Shown: positions 16,259-24,991 of the stretch, piece after piece
Layout: the number at the start of each line of letters is the position of its first letter
Numbering within the stretch: position 1 is the stretch's first letter
DNA from: Exiguobacterium profundum
Lineage (GTDB): Bacteria > Bacillota > Bacilli > Exiguobacteriales > Exiguobacteriaceae
NCBI RefSeq assembly: GCF_001909285.1
Contig: NZ_MRSV01000001.1
Location: forward strand, 1,878,556 to 1,942,555
Direction of reading: 5' to 3'
Length of the DNA stretch: 64,000 nt
The notes under the pieces: model-generated
What the model was told of the DNA's origin: nothing
What the model saw: the letters and a program-made list of their open reading frames with translations, nothing else
The model's database searches: none
Translations under genes and position numbers: made by a program

Positions 16259-16390
16259 TTATCCAAGTTCTTTGAATTGTTTGTCGTGAACAAGTAACTC
16301 GATTCGCTCCAACATCTTCTGCTGAATCGAAGTGAGCACTTGATTTCCTGTGTACAAATCGAAAATCAAAGATGACTTCAATTGATTCAC
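16259..16390 (-). CDS. Small protein, 43 residues
   Basis: A GTG-initiated reading frame placed between the DUF2199 gene and the 202-residue gene, beginning VNQLKSSLIFDLYTGNQV. A full AGGAGGAG lies 6 bases before the GTG, which is better than the signals of its neighbours. Its stop is 3 bases before the next ATG. The sequence is soluble and helical. It may be a real small protein or a leader ORF that couples translation to the following gene. Confidence 0.55.
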   Translation of the reverse strand: MNQLKSSLIFDLYTGNQVLTSIQQKMLERIELLVHDKQFKELG

Positions 16391-16404
16391 CCTGATCTCC
16401 TCCT

Positions 16405-16931
16405 TTATCCATTACGTTCAATGAGTCGGAATATATCATCGACCCGCAACCTGGTGATACCATTACGTTGCTCCATTGCAAGAGGATGATTCGTTGGTTC
16501 GAGTTCAATCAATGGACGTATTCCGACTGCACGCATATGTACATTTGTCTTTAGATTGATGGTATCTGGATAGATAGGAAGTTCCGTCGATAGCCAGCCG
16601 AACATCGAATCGAGGTCAATACGCGTTGGTTCATCCCATAAATCGATGACTTTGAAAAAGTTATTCGGACTGAGTGATACCCAGACATTCCAGATGAAAG
16701 GATCGTCTTCTCCAATGATTGGAATTTCGAGGCATCCGTTGATAAAGAAATGAGCTTCATCGAGGACGCATAATCATCTGTCAAGACGACGCGTTTCTTC
16801 ATCTCCCGTTTCGACAGCCCTTCTAATAATGCTGGCATGATCGATCCAAAGCCCACTGTATGTTCTTTACTCGTGCCACATATCGAGCAGTTGCAATCAC
16901 TCTTGTGTTTTCGTTTGAAAAGGTATCTCAT
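16405..16931 (-). pseudogene. DUF2199-domain gene interrupted by a 1-nt frameshift
   Basis: The first 55 or so codons encode the start of a DUF2199 protein with a CNCSICG zinc-ribbon-like motif, up to VVLTDDY. The rest of the family sequence continues in another frame (HFFINGCLEIP, FGWLSTELPIYPDTINLKT, LIELEPTNHPLAMEQRNGIT) to the TAA at 16405-16407. The total length of 527 nt becomes an exact 175-codon gene plus stop if one base is restored near 16770. The function of DUF2199 is not known. The lesion may be real or a sequencing error. Confidence 0.85.
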
Positions 16932-17027
16932 AAGTACTCACTTTCTGATTTAAGATTAATTAATGGTATGTGAAATAAACCCATTCATTTTACACGTATT
17001 TCATTTTTTACAGGAAATTACGGTTTG

Positions 17028-17666
17028 TTAGACGAATGTCGTAACTCTTGAATCAGTTTCTAACACTCGCGTCCGCGTATCATTTTTCGATAAAAACTCT
17101 TCTTCTCCATTTTCATCAAAGCAATATGCGATCGGAATCGAGATTCCACAATTTCGATACGATCCATCCGCGTGACTCGTTCCGATAATCATCGCTTTTC
17201 GTTCCATCGCAATTTTTCTCGCTTCTTCCGTCCACTCCGTGAATTGTTCCTCACTAAACATCCCGACCCCGATTGGATTGAATATGATTGATAGATGCTC
17301 ATGACCCTTCAATCCTTCAACCCCCATAAAAATCTCCCTGCACAGTAAATATCCGTATTCTTCTGCTCCATCTGTGGCACTTGATGGCATGAACAAGCCC
17401 ACATTTTCAGGCGTTTTCCATCGCGTTAACAACGTCTCGCCATTCTTATTTACAATGAGGACCCGGTCTCTATTCGTGTCATCTCGATACCCTAAAACAA
17501 TCGTTGTGTTGAATTGGATCGCTAAATCACTTAGCTCATCCAATGCTCTATATGTACAATATCCCTCTGGATAGAGAATCAAGTCCACTGTAGGGTTCGA
17601 CTCAATCTCTCCCTTCAGTTGCATAAGATCTTGTTCCATCTTCGGTTGTCCAATCAATATATTCAT
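17028..17666 (-). CDS. Carbon-nitrogen hydrolase (nitrilase superfamily)
   Basis: A 212-residue protein with the catalytic triad of the nitrilase/CN-hydrolase fold: Glu in YPEGY, Lys in TRWKTPEN and Cys in LLCREIF. It hydrolyses an amide or nitrile, substrate unknown. At 212 residues it is shorter than the usual 260 or so, mainly through tight loops; all three catalytic residues are kept. ATG 17666 (MNILIG) matches the normal family N-terminus; an upstream in-frame ATG at 17711 lacks a ribosome site. Confidence 0.8.
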   Translation of the reverse strand: MNILIGQPKMEQDLMQLKGEIESNPTVDLILYPEGYCTYRALDELSDLAIQFNTTIVLGYRDDTNRDRVLIVNKNGETLLTRWKTPENVGLFMPSSATDGAEEYGYLLCREIFMGVEGLKGHEHLSIIFNPIGVGMFSEEQFTEWTEEARKIAMERKAMIIGTSHADGSYRNCGISIPIAYCFDENGEEEFLSKNDTRTRVLETDSRVTTFV

Positions 17667-17781
17667 GTCTACTCGCCCGCTCTCATTGATTCGTCTAGTC
17701 GGTGAATCCATTCATATGTAAGTGAGGTTCTCGACCAAACCTCACGATAAAATATGATATTTCTCTCTATACTACCATCTA

Positions 17782-18708
17782 TCATCTGATTGATTCTTCC
17801 TTGATTCTCACAATCACATTCCCAACCTTTGTCCCTTGATCGACGTATCGGTGTGCCTCGACAATCTCATCTAGCGAATAAACTGAATCAATGACTGGTT
17901 GTAGCTCTCCTGCTTCAAATAATTCGTTCAAGAACATCAAATCCTCTTTTCGTTCGCTCGCCGGTCCCTGTCCCGCGACGGAACTGAACGCACTATTCTC
18001 TGCCACATGTTTTTTGGCTAGGCGTTTATCAATTTTCCCCGAAGCATCAAAGACGGCATCATACGTACCCAATTCACGGTCATACCCTTCTCTCGAATAG
18101 TCCACGACTACATCTGCCCCGAGCCGCTTCACGAGCTCGATGTTGCGTTCATGGCATACCGCAGTCACATGAACGCCGTAGTGCTTCGCAATCTGTACGG
18201 CAGTCGAACCGACAGCACCCGCTCCACCATAAATGAGAACGTTCGTCGCTCGCTCGATACGTGCCTTCCGTAAAAAATGTAATGCAGTCGTCCCACCAAA
18301 TGGTAGCGCCGCTGCCTCGATAAAGCTGGCATGCGCGGGCATCTGAAACACACATTTCGATTCGTTCACACATGCAAACTCCGCATAACCACCAAAACGC
18401 ATCCCAGTGAGGGCATAGACGTTGTCTCCGACCTGAAAGTTTTTCACACTGTTTCCTGTTTCTACGACGGTACCTGCCAACACGACACCGAGAATCGGTT
18501 GACGTGGCGCCTTAAACCCAACAACTAATCGAATCGGTAGTTTTCCTAATGCTGGAACGTCTAGTGCGCGGAGGCGTTGGTCTCCCGAGTGGACGGCCGA
18601 TGCATGGACTTGAATCAGTAACTCATTGCTTTTCGGCTTCGGTTGATGCACTTCTTGAATGACGAGTACTTCCGGTGGCCCATACGCGGTACAAATCGCA
18701 GCTTTCAT
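17782..18708 (-). CDS. NAD(P)-dependent alcohol dehydrogenase / quinone-reductase type (MDR)
   Basis: A 308-residue medium-chain dehydrogenase/reductase. It has an N-terminal GroES-like domain and a Rossmann domain with VLIYGGAGAVGSTAVQIAKHYG (about residues 150-171). The zinc-binding cysteines of classical alcohol dehydrogenases are absent, so it belongs with the zinc-independent quinone-oxidoreductase-like group that reduces quinones or enones with NADPH. Start ATG 18708 follows GGAGTGA. It appears monocistronic. Confidence 0.88.
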   Translation of the reverse strand: MKAAICTAYGPPEVLVIQEVHQPKPKSNELLIQVHASAVHSGDQRLRALDVPALGKLPIRLVVGFKAPRQPILGVVLAGTVVETGNSVKNFQVGDNVYALTGMRFGGYAEFACVNESKCVFQMPAHASFIEAAALPFGGTTALHFLRKARIERATNVLIYGGAGAVGSTAVQIAKHYGVHVTAVCHERNIELVKRLGADVVVDYSREGYDRELGTYDAVFDASGKIDKRLAKKHVAENSAFSSVAGQGPASERKEDLMFLNELFEAGELQPVIDSVYSLDEIVEAHRYVDQGTKVGNVIVRIKEESIR

Positions 18709-18791
18709 ATCGATTCACTCCATTCATGAATTGTCACCTCAATCTGTTATACACGTTCCCTCAAACAAGACCGTTCAGTCCATTCGACATA

Positions 18792-18828
18792 GAAAAACCG
18801 GATCATATCATACGATATCATCCGGTTC
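18792..18828 (-). terminator. Terminator of the permease pair
   Basis: AACCGGAT and ATCCGGTT are joined by a loop that itself can pair (GATATCGTATGATATG), followed on the minus strand by TTTTTC. The hairpin overlaps the last codons of the gene at 18808-19851. Confidence 0.8.
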
Positions 18829-19851
18829 CTTCCTTAATGACACAGTCGAATCAACAAGGGTGAACGGATTCGAAAGGGAAGCAGCTGCCGCTTCCGATTG
18901 TGCTAGACTTGCCTCGGTCACCACCGGTTCTTGACGTCTGAGCTTAAATGCTCGCTCGAGACGGCTCGTCAACAAGTTGAAAATAAAGATGAGCGCAGCA
19001 AGTGACATGGCCGGGACGAGAAATAGATGATTCGTCATCCATGTCATCGCAGTGAACTGTCTGAAATAATACCCGAACATCGAAGACCATTCATAAACGG
19101 TCGGCATGATCCCTTCATGTAACATGACCGTTCCTCCGAAGAAAATCCCAAACAGTGAGAGATGAATGAGCAACATGAGCGTCTGAACAAACTGTTGCAT
19201 GAAGACGATCACGAGGGTTGGGACGAGATGCGGGAAAAGGTGCAATCTCACACGATGCCAGACACTGCCACCAAGCGTCTGAGCCACGATCATGAACTCT
19301 TGTTGAAGCAATTGTCGAATCTCTGTGATGAGATATAACGTGACGGCAGGTAATCCGAGAACGACTAAGACGATTAGTTCAATCTTTACTCGATCCCATA
19401 ATGGAGGCACCTGTGTCGAATCATAGAAGGTCAGTGTTCCTACCAACATCATCAATGCGATCAATGATATCGGTAGAATCAAAAAGCCGTCCAATAGCGT
19501 TTTAAAGAATTGATTTAAGCGAGCTCCCCTGAAAGCAAGAGGGATGCCAATCAATAGACCGATGACCATCCGTCCGAATGCGACGAGCGCACAGATGCCA
19601 ACGGTCCACTTAAATCCTTCCACGAGCATTTGGAATAAATCATATCCAGCATTGTCCGTCCCGAGCCATTGATATTTTGACGGTTCTAATGGTGGTATTC
19701 CAATGAGTCTCCCTTCATCAGAGTAGAGCATGAGGGTTTGATCAACATTCCCATCACGAAACACGGTATTTCCAAAACTCATCAACAATAGCCCCGCTAC
19801 GATAACAAAGCAGAAGATGAAAATCGGGTCACGTATTAATACTCGGCGCAT
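18808..19851 (-). CDS. ABC transporter permease, OppC/DppC-like
   Basis: A 347-residue membrane protein with about six spans and the binding-protein-dependent permease core, resembling peptide/nickel OppC-type permeases (QWLGTDNAGYDLFQMLVEG near residue 65 is the typical start of the fold). ATG 19851 is preceded by GGAGGGATT, and its first codon overlaps the stop of the upstream permease (TGATG), so the two are translated together. No ATPase or substrate-binding protein gene is adjacent. Confidence 0.8.
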   Translation of the reverse strand: MRRVLIRDPIFIFCFVIVAGLLLMSFGNTVFRDGNVDQTLMLYSDEGRLIGIPPLEPSKYQWLGTDNAGYDLFQMLVEGFKWTVGICALVAFGRMVIGLLIGIPLAFRGARLNQFFKTLLDGFLILPISLIALMMLVGTLTFYDSTQVPPLWDRVKIELIVLVVLGLPAVTLYLITEIRQLLQQEFMIVAQTLGGSVWHRVRLHLFPHLVPTLVIVFMQQFVQTLMLLIHLSLFGIFFGGTVMLHEGIMPTVYEWSSMFGYYFRQFTAMTWMTNHLFLVPAMSLAALIFIFNLLTSRLERAFKLRRQEPVVTEASLAQSEAAAASLSNPFTLVDSTVSLRKEPDDIV

Positions 19852-20711
19852 CAAATCCCTCCTTTCCATGCATTCGGAATAATCCATTCAATCAGTAAAT
19901 CAAATAAAAAAATCGGGATATAGATGACGAATAAGATAACCAGTAAGATTTCCATCTGCGGGTTGTAGACGGCGAATCGAAATAACCCTTGAACGTTAAA
20001 TAAGTATTCGACAATCAAAAGTGTCGATAAGATGGTAATGATGTTCGAACGGAAAAAGAGGTAAAACCGATAGATGATATTTGGTAATAAGTGTTTCCAA
20101 AACAGTCCACTCGGTCGAATCCCTTTCGCTTGTGCGAGTTCGAGATACGGAATGGCTTCTTGTTCATGAATATGAATTGTCAACCATTTGATAAAGAAGA
20201 ATAATGTCGTCAGCGTCAATGTGACGATTGGGAGAAACCGTATATACTCTGCGAATCCTCCGGCAACTTCAATGCGATCGAACCCTGTCGATTTATGGAT
20301 TGTAATCGCAAGAAATTGAGAAAAAATTAACCAGAATAAATCTGGTACCATCTCGAGCGTCTGACTCGTTTGGTGTAAAACGGTACGAACGCGTCTCCCG
20401 CTCCGATAGTAGAAGTACGCATACATTAATCCTAGCGAGGTCGATACCGCGAGTGCCGTGGTAAAAATGATGACCGATTCTTTGACGAGCGGTCCAAGTG
20501 CCGGCAAGAGTGGCAAGTAACGTTGCGCGGTGATGTTGTAATATGTAATGTCCTCTAGTTTCTGTAATTGGTCCATCTGTTGTTGAATGCCGTTCCAATA
20601 ATTCGTCAGACTAAAATCCGTCTGAACGACGAGCGACGGTAGCGCACTAATCGCAATCAAGATGAAAAATGCGATTATCAGATGAACTGATTTCCGAGCA
20701 ATATACGTCAT
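19851..20711 (-). CDS. ABC transporter permease, OppB/DppB-like
   Basis: A 286-residue membrane protein. It has one N-terminal span, a polar extracytoplasmic segment and about five more spans. The cytoplasmic loop YLELAQAKGIRPSGLFWKHL corresponds to the EAA coupling motif that contacts the ATPase, and VEYLFNVQGL matches the OppB C-terminal signature. Start ATG 20711 follows AAAGGAGATAG. It probably forms a heterodimer with the adjacent OppC-like protein. The ATPase and binding protein must be encoded elsewhere, or the pair has another role. Confidence 0.8.
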   Translation of the reverse strand: MTYIARKSVHLIIAFFILIAISALPSLVVQTDFSLTNYWNGIQQQMDQLQKLEDITYYNITAQRYLPLLPALGPLVKESVIIFTTALAVSTSLGLMYAYFYYRSGRRVRTVLHQTSQTLEMVPDLFWLIFSQFLAITIHKSTGFDRIEVAGGFAEYIRFLPIVTLTLTTLFFFIKWLTIHIHEQEAIPYLELAQAKGIRPSGLFWKHLLPNIIYRFYLFFRSNIITILSTLLIVEYLFNVQGLFRFAVYNPQMEILLVILFVIYIPIFLFDLLIEWIIPNAWKGGI

Positions 20712-20921
20712 AGTTCTATCTCCTTTTGAATGCAAATCTCTCAATCAAAAGTGTGAAAGGATGTCCGGTTGATTGTTCATTTTCTAAAGGGAATAATATC
20801 CAAAGACACTTTCCACTGATTCTAGCATATTTATTATGTAAATAGAAACAATTTTCTGAAATTTATCTGGGTTATTTTGTATGATACAATGTATAGATAG
20901 AAATATTTAGGGGGTTAAAGG

Positions 20922-21221
20922 ATGTGGATTATTTTTGGATTGGCTGCGATCGGGGCGACGCTCATCAATTTGACCGTATTTATGATGGAGAAGGACTATA
21001 AGCTGCCGATGGCGATTGCCCTATCATTAGTTGCTCTCACGTTATGCGCCGAATATAGCTTGCTCAACATGTGGGTCGAAGCAAAAGACTGGGCTGCCAT
21101 AATGGATGTCGTACCTGGTATGTCGCGTGCGCTATGGTTCTTGACGGTTGTGGCAATCTTTTTGAATATCCTTCCGATCTTTTTAGAGAGAAAACGAAAC
21201 AAGATGAAGGAATCGAAATGA
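20922..21221 (+). CDS. Small membrane protein, three spans
   Basis: A 99-residue protein with three hydrophobic segments (about residues 2-22, 28-50, 67-87) and a basic C-terminal tail (ERKRNKMKESK) that should face the cytoplasm. No domain recognised. A GGGGGTTAAAGG ribosome region precedes ATG 20922. It is followed by a second small membrane-protein gene on the same strand. Confidence 0.7.
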   Translation: MWIIFGLAAIGATLINLTVFMMEKDYKLPMAIALSLVALTLCAEYSLLNMWVEAKDWAAIMDVVPGMSRALWFLTVVAIFLNILPIFLERKRNKMKESK

Positions 21222-21264
21222 TCGGTATGGCGTTCAAGAAATTCCGGTCATTTAGTGAATGACA

Positions 21265-21465
21265 ATGAATCATAAACTTATTGCGATTCTCGCTAATCCA
21301 TTTGGTGTTTTCATTTTTGTCGTTTTTTCACTGTCTTTGATATGGCAGGCCATACTCCGTCTCTTATCGTCTCAGCACATCTTGTTCATAACCAATTTAG
21401 TCGGAGGACTGGGTTTTATCGTCATGATGTTGCTTTTATGGCATACGTACAGGAGTCAATCATAG
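21265..21465 (+). CDS. Small membrane protein, two spans
   Basis: A 66-residue hydrophobic protein with two spans (FGVFIFVVFSLSLIWQAI and a C-terminal segment). The start is uncertain: ATG 21265 or the in-frame ATG at 21259, both with weak ribosome sites. It lies 43 bases after the preceding membrane-protein gene and before a strong terminator, which supports its being transcribed. Confidence 0.5.
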   Translation: MNHKLIAILANPFGVFIFVVFSLSLIWQAILRLLSSQHILFITNLVGGLGFIVMMLLLWHTYRSQS

Positions 21466-21514
21466 TAAAACGTGTTCGAAGCTATAAAATTAGCTTTGAA
21501 CACGTTTTGTTTTT
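21466..21514 (+). terminator. Strong terminator
   Basis: AAAACGTGTTC and GAACACGTTTT pair, with an inner AAGCTA/TAGCTT extension and TAAAAT loop, followed by GTTTTT. It closes the two small membrane-protein genes. Confidence 0.9.
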
Positions 21515-21527
21515 GAGTTTCACGCAA

Positions 21528-21956
21528 TCAATCATCTGAACGAGTTGAATATAATAGCTCACCGTCAAGTGATCGCAACTCATAATCGATTCCTGATTGC
21601 ATCTGCTTTGTCATTATTGCGCGACACGTAAACACATATCCTGGACCATATGCAACGTCCGGAATTTCCTTGAAGCCGTATGACCGCTCTCCGAACCATA
21701 GCGTCACGTTCGATGAACCCTTCGATGATCGGTCATCGACGACATAACATTCTCCCGTCTCGACGATGTGATTCGTCGTCATGCGGTCGTACGTTTCCAT
21801 GCCTGCCATTCCAAGTACAAGAAACGAACAAAACATTGCGAGACAAGCTTGTCCTAGTTTGACTCGATTCCGAGTCTTTCGCCACTCTCTCCAATAGATG
21901 ACAAGAGATCCTAGACACAATAATCCAATCAACCAAGTAAGTACAATTTCCAACAA
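21528..21956 (-). CDS. Hypothetical membrane-anchored protein
   Basis: About 142 residues with two N-terminal membrane spans (residues 4-22 and about 38-53) and a C-terminal beta-rich, probably extracytoplasmic domain of 85 residues. I do not recognise it. GAGGTGATTCGG precedes two consecutive TTG codons, so TTG 21956 or 21953 is the probable start; a GTG at 21965 is too near the ribosome site. Confidence 0.6.
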   Translation of the reverse strand: MLEIVLTWLIGLLCLGSLVIYWREWRKTRNRVKLGQACLAMFCSFLVLGMAGMETYDRMTTNHIVETGECYVVDDRSSKGSSNVTLWFGERSYGFKEIPDVAYGPGYVFTCRAIMTKQMQSGIDYELRSLDGELLYSTRSDD

Positions 21957-22033
21957 CCGAATCACCTCGTTTTACAATACGACTTTCTTCAAAAAAGGAT
22001 TCGTGTCCCCTCACAAAAAAACTCGACACATGT

Positions 22034-22798
22034 TTAAGGTAATTCATACTCCAATTTTCGCTTTTGCCAAGCGACAAGGAGGATACTGATGATGACGAGT
22101 AGGAACCAGGACGACAGTTTTCCTAAATCAACGATGGCCCAACCGTTCAATTGGTCCGGATACGCCCAGCCGTTGTAGAACGTGACAATATTTTCAGCGA
22201 GCCAGATAAAGCAGGCAATCAAGAAGAATGACAGGACGACCGGCATCTCAAATCGTCGATCGTCGAGTTTATACGAGACAACCGAGCGACCGAACGCCAA
22301 AAAGATGAATGCGATCAACAGCCACCGTAGGTCTAACCAAACATGGTGCCAAAAAAAGTTGAAGTAAATGGCGATGCCAAGTCCGAAGGCGATGATTGGG
22401 TGCGGCATCTTCGTAAATCGTAAATCGAGACGACGCCATGCCTGGACGACGTAACTACCAACGCTCGCATACATAAATCCGGCATAGAGCGGGACGCCCC
22501 ACACTTTTGTGAACGCCTCATCCGGATAACTCCATGACCCCATCTGCACCTTGAATAATTCAAGTCCAAGACCGATGACATGGAACCAGCTGATGACCTT
22601 CACTTCTTCCATCGTCTCGAGCCCCGTCTTCACAAGGACGACTTGAACGAACAAACACCAGATGAGTAAAACGTCATATCGTGGGAGTGGTAACTCTACA
22701 AACTTTGTGACGGCAAGCGCTCCGAAGATAGCGACCGGAAAGATACAACTAAGTGCCTGTTCGTAAGCGAAGATAAAGAGATAACGTATACGTCCCAT
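22034..22798 (-). CDS. DUF817-family membrane protein
   Basis: A 254-residue protein with seven or eight predicted membrane spans. The block FHVIGLGLELFKVQMGSWSY and the C-terminal WLAENIVTFYNGWAYPDQ segment are characteristic of the DUF817 family (B. subtilis YoaT). No biochemical function is established. ATG 22798 is preceded by AGGTAGGAC, 8 bases after the stop of the upstream gene, so it is probably co-transcribed with the DUF457-type gene. Confidence 0.85.
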   Translation of the reverse strand: MGRIRYLFIFAYEQALSCIFPVAIFGALAVTKFVELPLPRYDVLLIWCLFVQVVLVKTGLETMEEVKVISWFHVIGLGLELFKVQMGSWSYPDEAFTKVWGVPLYAGFMYASVGSYVVQAWRRLDLRFTKMPHPIIAFGLGIAIYFNFFWHHVWLDLRWLLIAFIFLAFGRSVVSYKLDDRRFEMPVVLSFFLIACFIWLAENIVTFYNGWAYPDQLNGWAIVDLGKLSSWFLLVIISILLVAWQKRKLEYELP

Positions 22799-22806
22799 CC
22801 GTTGTC

Positions 22807-23667
22807 CTACCTTTCGATGTATTCATATAAAAATGAGGATTCGCCATCATAAAACCGCGGGTCAAAGACGCCGAGCCGTTCTTCGTTTGCTACGATGACG
22901 ACGAACGGCGACCATTTGGTCAATGTGCGCGCCTCATGATTCGCTTCAAACAATGGTTCAAGACTCGCCTTTTCGGCACTCGTCAATTCGTATTGCAAGG
23001 TCGCTTCTTGATATATCGAATCTTGAAAGAGCGATACGTCCTCGTCAGTCTTCGTAATGACCGTGAACTGAGTCGGGATAAATGAAGCCGAGAGCGCCAC
23101 TTCGTCATATTCCTTTGAATAAGACTGATATAAATAGGCGCCCTGCGCACTTTGAAGCGCGACATAAAGAACGAGGGCAGCCCATGCATACCGATACGTC
23201 TTATAACGGACTTCTTGTTTACGTGCGACGAGCCAGGCGACCAAGAAGATTCCCCAATAGACAAAATCGACAATCGGGATCACACCGAATGTGATCCTCA
23301 CGTCCGAGATCGGTTCGAAATACCCTGTCCCCCATGCATTGAACAAATCGGATGTATTGTGTACGAAGACAGACAATAATGCCCACCAAAAATAGCGGAT
23401 GTCCGTCACTCGAAAGAGAAGGCGAACCAGTATGTAGATGAGCAGTGCAAAGAGTGGAACGAGGAAGATCGAGTGAGTGATGCCGCGATGCCACATCTGA
23501 TACATGCCTTCTGTGTCCCATAGCCGTGAAATTACATCACTGTCAGGGATTTGGCTCCCGACGAGTGTCGTGACGAATAAGGCTCGTTTTTCATGTTGTT
23601 GTAAATCACGCTTATCGGCTGCACCATATAACGTCAAACCGAATAACGTATGTGTAATCGTATCCAC
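22807..23667 (-). CDS. Metal-dependent membrane hydrolase-like protein (DUF457/YfhP type)
   Basis: A 286-residue protein with about four membrane spans and the histidine-rich pattern of the DUF457/LexA-binding-regulator family: DTITHTLFG at the N-terminus, HRGITHSIF near residue 61 and VHNTSDLFNAWGT near 103. Family members are annotated as putative membrane-bound metal-dependent hydrolases (B. subtilis YfhP). The C-terminal 120 residues are soluble. Start is GTG 23667 after GGAGGTAG. It lies just upstream of the DUF817 gene. Confidence 0.85.
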   Translation of the reverse strand: MDTITHTLFGLTLYGAADKRDLQQHEKRALFVTTLVGSQIPDSDVISRLWDTEGMYQMWHRGITHSIFLVPLFALLIYILVRLLFRVTDIRYFWWALLSVFVHNTSDLFNAWGTGYFEPISDVRITFGVIPIVDFVYWGIFLVAWLVARKQEVRYKTYRYAWAALVLYVALQSAQGAYLYQSYSKEYDEVALSASFIPTQFTVITKTDEDVSLFQDSIYQEATLQYELTSAEKASLEPLFEANHEARTLTKWSPFVVIVANEERLGVFDPRFYDGESSFLYEYIER

Positions 23668-23686
23668 GTTCTACCTCCATAGCGAA

Positions 23687-23718
23687 AGAGACATCTCCCA
23701 ATCCTGGACGATGTCTCT
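23687..23718 (-). terminator. Hairpin after the 31-residue ORF
   Basis: AGAGACATC and GATGTCTCT form a 9-bp stem with a 14-base loop. The downstream T-tract on the minus strand is short (TTTCG), so termination may be incomplete. Confidence 0.55.
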
Positions 23719-23723
23719 TCCTA

Positions 23724-23819
23724 TTAGTTCTCTTTATCCATTTTCATGGCGCGTCTTGCGACGATCGTTACGAAAATGACAGCGACAATCGGAATGATCA
23801 ATGGCATCCAATTCAACAT
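23724..23819 (-). CDS. 31-residue single-span membrane peptide
   Basis: A short reading frame starting MLNWMPLIIPIVAVIFVTIV and ending in a charged tail ARRAMKMDKEN: one hydrophobic span followed by a positive-inside anchor. AAGGGGGACAGGCGG precedes the ATG at good spacing. A hairpin follows it. Such short single-span proteins are common in Bacillota and are often missed; function is unknown. Confidence 0.65.
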   Translation of the reverse strand: MLNWMPLIIPIVAVIFVTIVARRAMKMDKEN

Positions 23820-23867
23820 CCGCCTGTCCCCCTTCATCTAGTGTCGCAAGCAGTATAGCACATCTGC

Positions 23868-24875
23868 TTACTCGATGGAGGAATGAATGCTTGTATGTTC
23901 ATAAGTAATTGCCATCTTCTCAATCGTTGCTTTCATATGATCACGAAGCGTGAGTGGTTCAACCACTTCTACTTGTGAACCCAAAGATAGCAACCAGTAA
24001 ATAAATCCGTCAGAAACGGCCGCATCGAAACGGATGAGGAATCGTTCTCCATGTTCAGAAACAGAAACGTCTTCCCCTAACTTGTCAAAGATGACCGGGA
24101 GAACGCGTTCGTCGACGGACAAAACGATTTGTTCATCAGATCCGTTATACATATTGAATGATTTTTGATAGTAATTATCAGGTAAATGATGCTTCGGACG
24201 AATGGTGCCATCTTCCACAATCTCCGAATTGACGATGCGGTCAACCCGGTAGTTCCGCACCTCTCCGATTGATTCGTCGATCCCGATCAAGTAGTACTGC
24301 TCGTGATTCCAATGCAAATCGATTGGATTAACGACGTATCGCTCTCCGTCACGGCGGAGCGGGAACGTTCGTTTCGTCACATCAAATCCGACGACGTCTG
24401 TATATTGGAACGAGATAGCTTTTCGTTCATGAATGGCCCGTTGGATACGATCGATATGGTAAGGAATGTGTCCGTGTTTTTTCTTCGGCGTCTTGATGAT
24501 CGATTGTAGCGTCTTCGCTTCAGGGATACTCGTCAGCATTTGAAGTTTCTCTACAATTTCCTCGGTCACGTCTTCCGAGATAAATTTCGCTGCGACAATC
24601 GCATCGACCATCATCCGGAGTTCATGAATCTCAAATAAGCGGGCCGAATGCCAATACTTTTTAGCGAGACCATTCTTCTCCAATTCATCCTGCACTTCAA
24701 ACCCCGAATTATTCAGTGCCTGGATATCGTCTTTCACCGATTTTTTTGCTAACTTATAAGTATCTCCTATCGTTGACAAGTACTCGAGCAAATCTTCTAG
24801 TGTCTTTGGATTCGCTTCGTCCGTGTAACGTTCGAAGAAACGTCGAACTTCAAGTAACCGCTCTCGGTTATTCAC
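23868..24875 (-). CDS. WYL-domain transcriptional regulator
   Basis: A 335-residue protein with an N-terminal winged-helix region (about residues 1-70), a WYL domain (about 140-220, containing AISFQYTDVV and YYLIGIDE) and a WCX-type C-terminal extension. WYL regulators bind nucleic-acid or nucleotide ligands and control stress, defence or metabolic genes. Start is GTG 24875 behind AAAGGGGATAG. No regulated neighbour is obvious; the divergent alpha/beta-hydrolase gene shares the intergenic region and is a candidate. Confidence 0.88.
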   Translation of the reverse strand: MNNRERLLEVRRFFERYTDEANPKTLEDLLEYLSTIGDTYKLAKKSVKDDIQALNNSGFEVQDELEKNGLAKKYWHSARLFEIHELRMMVDAIVAAKFISEDVTEEIVEKLQMLTSIPEAKTLQSIIKTPKKKHGHIPYHIDRIQRAIHERKAISFQYTDVVGFDVTKRTFPLRRDGERYVVNPIDLHWNHEQYYLIGIDESIGEVRNYRVDRIVNSEIVEDGTIRPKHHLPDNYYQKSFNMYNGSDEQIVLSVDERVLPVIFDKLGEDVSVSEHGERFLIRFDAAVSDGFIYWLLSLGSQVEVVEPLTLRDHMKATIEKMAITYEHTSIHSSIE

Positions 24876-24991
24876 GGTTCTATCCCCTTTCGTCTCTCTG
24901 TCTAAATTATGTATAAACAGACATTATCATTTTATTTCCACGAAATAAAGGTATTTTCCATTACAAAACGTTTAAGGAGGCGCCATCTAAG

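Noticed and set aside
16218..16508. A 96-codon minus-strand ORF across the end of DUF2199 and the small ORF
   Set aside because: It lies out of frame with the conserved DUF2199 segment LIELEPTNHPLAMEQRN and lacks a ribosome site.
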